Shown here: positions 19,701-20,732 of the stretch, piece by piece
Layout of the letters: the number at the start of each line of letters is the position of its first letter
How positions within the stretch are numbered: the first letter of the stretch is position 1
DNA from: Parvularia atlantis
Taxonomy: Eukaryota; Opisthokonta; Rotosphaerida
Length of the DNA: 20,732 bases
Direction of reading: 5' to 3'
Assembly (NCBI GenBank): GCA_943704415.1
Contig: CALSCO010001584.1
Location: forward strand, 1-20,732
Position numbers and translations under genes: made by a program
Notes under the pieces: generated by a model
The model's input: the letters and a program-made list of their open reading frames with translations, nothing else
What the model was told of the DNA's origin: nothing
Databases searched by the model: none

Positions 19701-20479
19701 GCGCGTCGCATTCAGCCCCGGGGCGCCGAGCGCGCGGGCCGAACCTCGGACGAGAAGTCGACGTGGCCGGGCGAGTCGATCAGGTTGATGAGGAAGGCGT
19801 TGCCCTCGTTCGGCTGCTTGATGTCCTTGACGTCTGACTCGTCCATCTCAAAGTACATCGAGATGGCGGTGGACTTGATGGTGATGCCACGGTCCTGCGC
19901 GCGGCGCACACGTGCGCTATTGAGCGCGCCTGCTGCGCGAGCGGCGCACGGCCGCGCACCTGCTCGTCCTGGCGCGTGTCGGTGTAGCGCGCGTCGCCGG
20001 CCTTTTGCGTGGCGATGATGCCGGCCTTGGTCACGAGCGAGTCGGTGAGGGTGGACTTGCCGTGGTCGACGTGGGCGATCACAGACATGTTGCGGATGTT
20101 GGTCCGCTTGTCCATGAGCCCGCGGATCTGGTCGACGGTGAAGTTCACCTGCGGGGACGTGCACGGCGCGGAGGGAGCAGGCGCACATGGCCGCACTGTC
20201 AGCGTGCCTTCGCTGACAATGGGGTTTGGCGGGTTGGGGGCAGGGTGTGGTGCCCGCGGCCAGGGTCCCTGCGGCGCAGCACCGCGCAGCCGCCCGCGCG
20301 GGCCGCCCGCAGAGCCCCAGCGCGTGCTGGCCGTGGCGCCAGGTGATGATGGTGGAAAAAAAGCCGGGGGCCGTTCGAGGTGTCGCGCGTCCGGCGCCGC
20401 GTCGTGCGCGCGCCCGTCGCGTCCGTGGGGGTTGCGTGTGCGAGGGGCGGGCGGGGAGGTGGCGCCGTCCACGTACCAT
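16785..20479 (-). CDS. EFT1: Translation elongation factor 2
   Basis: EF2 drives GTP-dependent ribosomal translocation in the cytosol. Exons (- strand): 20479-20477 (the ATG alone), 20148-19960, 19894-19745, 19698-19564, 19504-19286, 19034-18825, 18756-18568, 18499-18122, 18047-17658, 17587-17336, 17267-17007, 16937-16785. These give 842 residues, the same length as yeast EF2. Seen: start [10 protein letters not shown]; GTPase motifs [23 protein letters not shown] and NKVD; the switch-linked [67 protein letters not shown]; the diphthamide loop [12 protein letters not shown]; and the C-terminus EYYDKL. No key residue is missing. Fungal-like residues include [15 protein letters not shown] and [13 protein letters not shown]. 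The symbol follows yeast usage (EFT1/EFT2). The first intron follows the start codon directly, a position known from other EF2 genes. Confidence 0.97.
16939..16970 (-). repeat. (CA)n microsatellite before a 3' splice site of EF2
   Basis: On the EF2 strand, intron 17006-16938 reads TTTCTCAC, then about 15 CA units with one CG interruption, then the acceptor CAG. The repeat lies between the likely branch site and the AG and contains no earlier AG. Confidence 0.85.
19035..19285 (-). other. Long (251 bp) EF2 intron with stable hairpins; possible ncRNA host
   Basis: This intron is about four times the usual length here, yet no coding is missing: the flanking exons join RYAAK to FGVDQ as in yeast EF2. 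On the EF2 strand it contains a CGATG...CATCG stem (19232-19209), a long GC hairpin (19196-19161; GCCCCG/CGGGGC plus an inner stem), a GTGG-CTTT-CCAC hairpin (19161-19150), and ACA trinucleotides close behind. EF2 introns host snoRNAs in some eukaryotes. I could not identify clear C/D or full H/ACA boxes, so this is only a candidate. Confidence 0.3.
20149..20476 (-). other. First intron of EF2 (328 bp), directly after the start codon
   Basis: On the EF2 strand the sequence AGCAGCCATG is followed by GTACGTGG, the best-matching classical donor in the window, and the intron ends CCCCGCAG before GTGAACTTC (V-N-F). It is the longest intron here. A first intron after the ATG in a highly expressed translation gene may boost expression; that role is inferred. 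Confidence 0.8.
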
Positions 20480-20732
20480 GGCTGCTGGCGAGTCGTTCGC
20501 ACGGAGAGGAACGGCAGGGAGGAAGGGCAAAGTGGAAGCGAGGCGGCTGGAGGGGCACCGCGCCACGTGGCTGCTTGCGTCACCTGACGCAGACGTACGT
20601 CACAACAGCCATCTGAAGCATCCAGAAGCCGCGGAAACGTGAACTGCACGCGTCGCCATCACACCCCCCCGGCAGTTTCCGACACTAGCACGAATGGTGC
20701 GTCGTCGCGCGGGCTTGTGCGCGGAGGGGGGG
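20480..20732 (-). promoter_or_regulatory. EF2 promoter and 5' UTR with stacked palindromic sites
   Basis: 253 bp upstream of the EF2 ATG with no convincing coding. A pyrimidine-rich stretch on the EF2 strand (20538-20499, with CCCTTCCTCCC) is likely 5' UTR and could include a TOP-like start. Upstream of it, three sites sit almost end to end: CCACGTGG (20563-20570), the inverted repeat TGCGTCA-CC-TGACGCA (20576-20591) and the palindrome GACGTACGTC (20592-20601). They resemble bHLH and bZIP (CRE/ATF) sites. Nothing recognisable lies in 20602-20732 apart from C/G homopolymer runs near the window end. Confidence 0.55.

Overview
The window is a compact, very GC-rich piece of a eukaryotic nuclear genome holding nine protein-coding genes. 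Together they carry about 69 spliceosomal introns, most 44-80 bp long, starting GTGCG and ending in a CTGAC/CTAAC/CTCAC-like branch site followed by CAG. An early-diverging fungus (chytrid or blastocladiomycete type) fits best. The elongation factor 2 model is 842 codons long, like fungal EF2, and carries fungal-style residues. The FACT subunit lacks an HMG box, as in fungal Pob3. A cAMP-type Rap GEF (EPAC family) is present, which to my knowledge is missing from ascomycetes and basidiomycetes. Genus cannot be decided from the sequence.

Layout from left to right: (1) 3' part of an EPAC-like RasGEF, + strand; (2) a tandem CDGSH iron-sulfur protein resembling CISD3; (3) a myristoylation-type TLDc protein of the RTC5/MEAK7 family, whose ATG lies one base after gene 2; (4) SSRP1/Pob3, a FACT histone chaperone subunit, with palindromic E-box and E2F-like sites just upstream; (5) an intronless gene of unknown function with a KEN-box motif; (6) a folliculin-interacting protein (FNIP); (7) a DUF1275 membrane protein on the - strand, divergent from (8) an HSPA13/STCH-like Hsp70 ATPase-domain protein, the two start codons being 20 bp apart; (9) translation elongation factor 2 on the - strand, with its promoter at the right end.

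The genes do not form an obvious pathway. EF2, FACT and HSPA13 are housekeeping types. EPAC, RTC5/MEAK7 and FNIP belong to families tied to cAMP/Rap and vacuole/TOR nutrient signalling, but their closeness may be chance. I found no tRNA, rRNA, CRISPR, transposon, viral remnant or replication origin. Gaps between genes are 1-173 bp; only the 253 bp upstream of EF2 is longer. Exon boundaries were placed by hand from reading-frame continuity, remembered family conservation and splice signals. Every model closes in frame without an internal stop, but no alignment or transcript data were available. I see no convincing unknown multi-gene system; the unusual points are in the findings.
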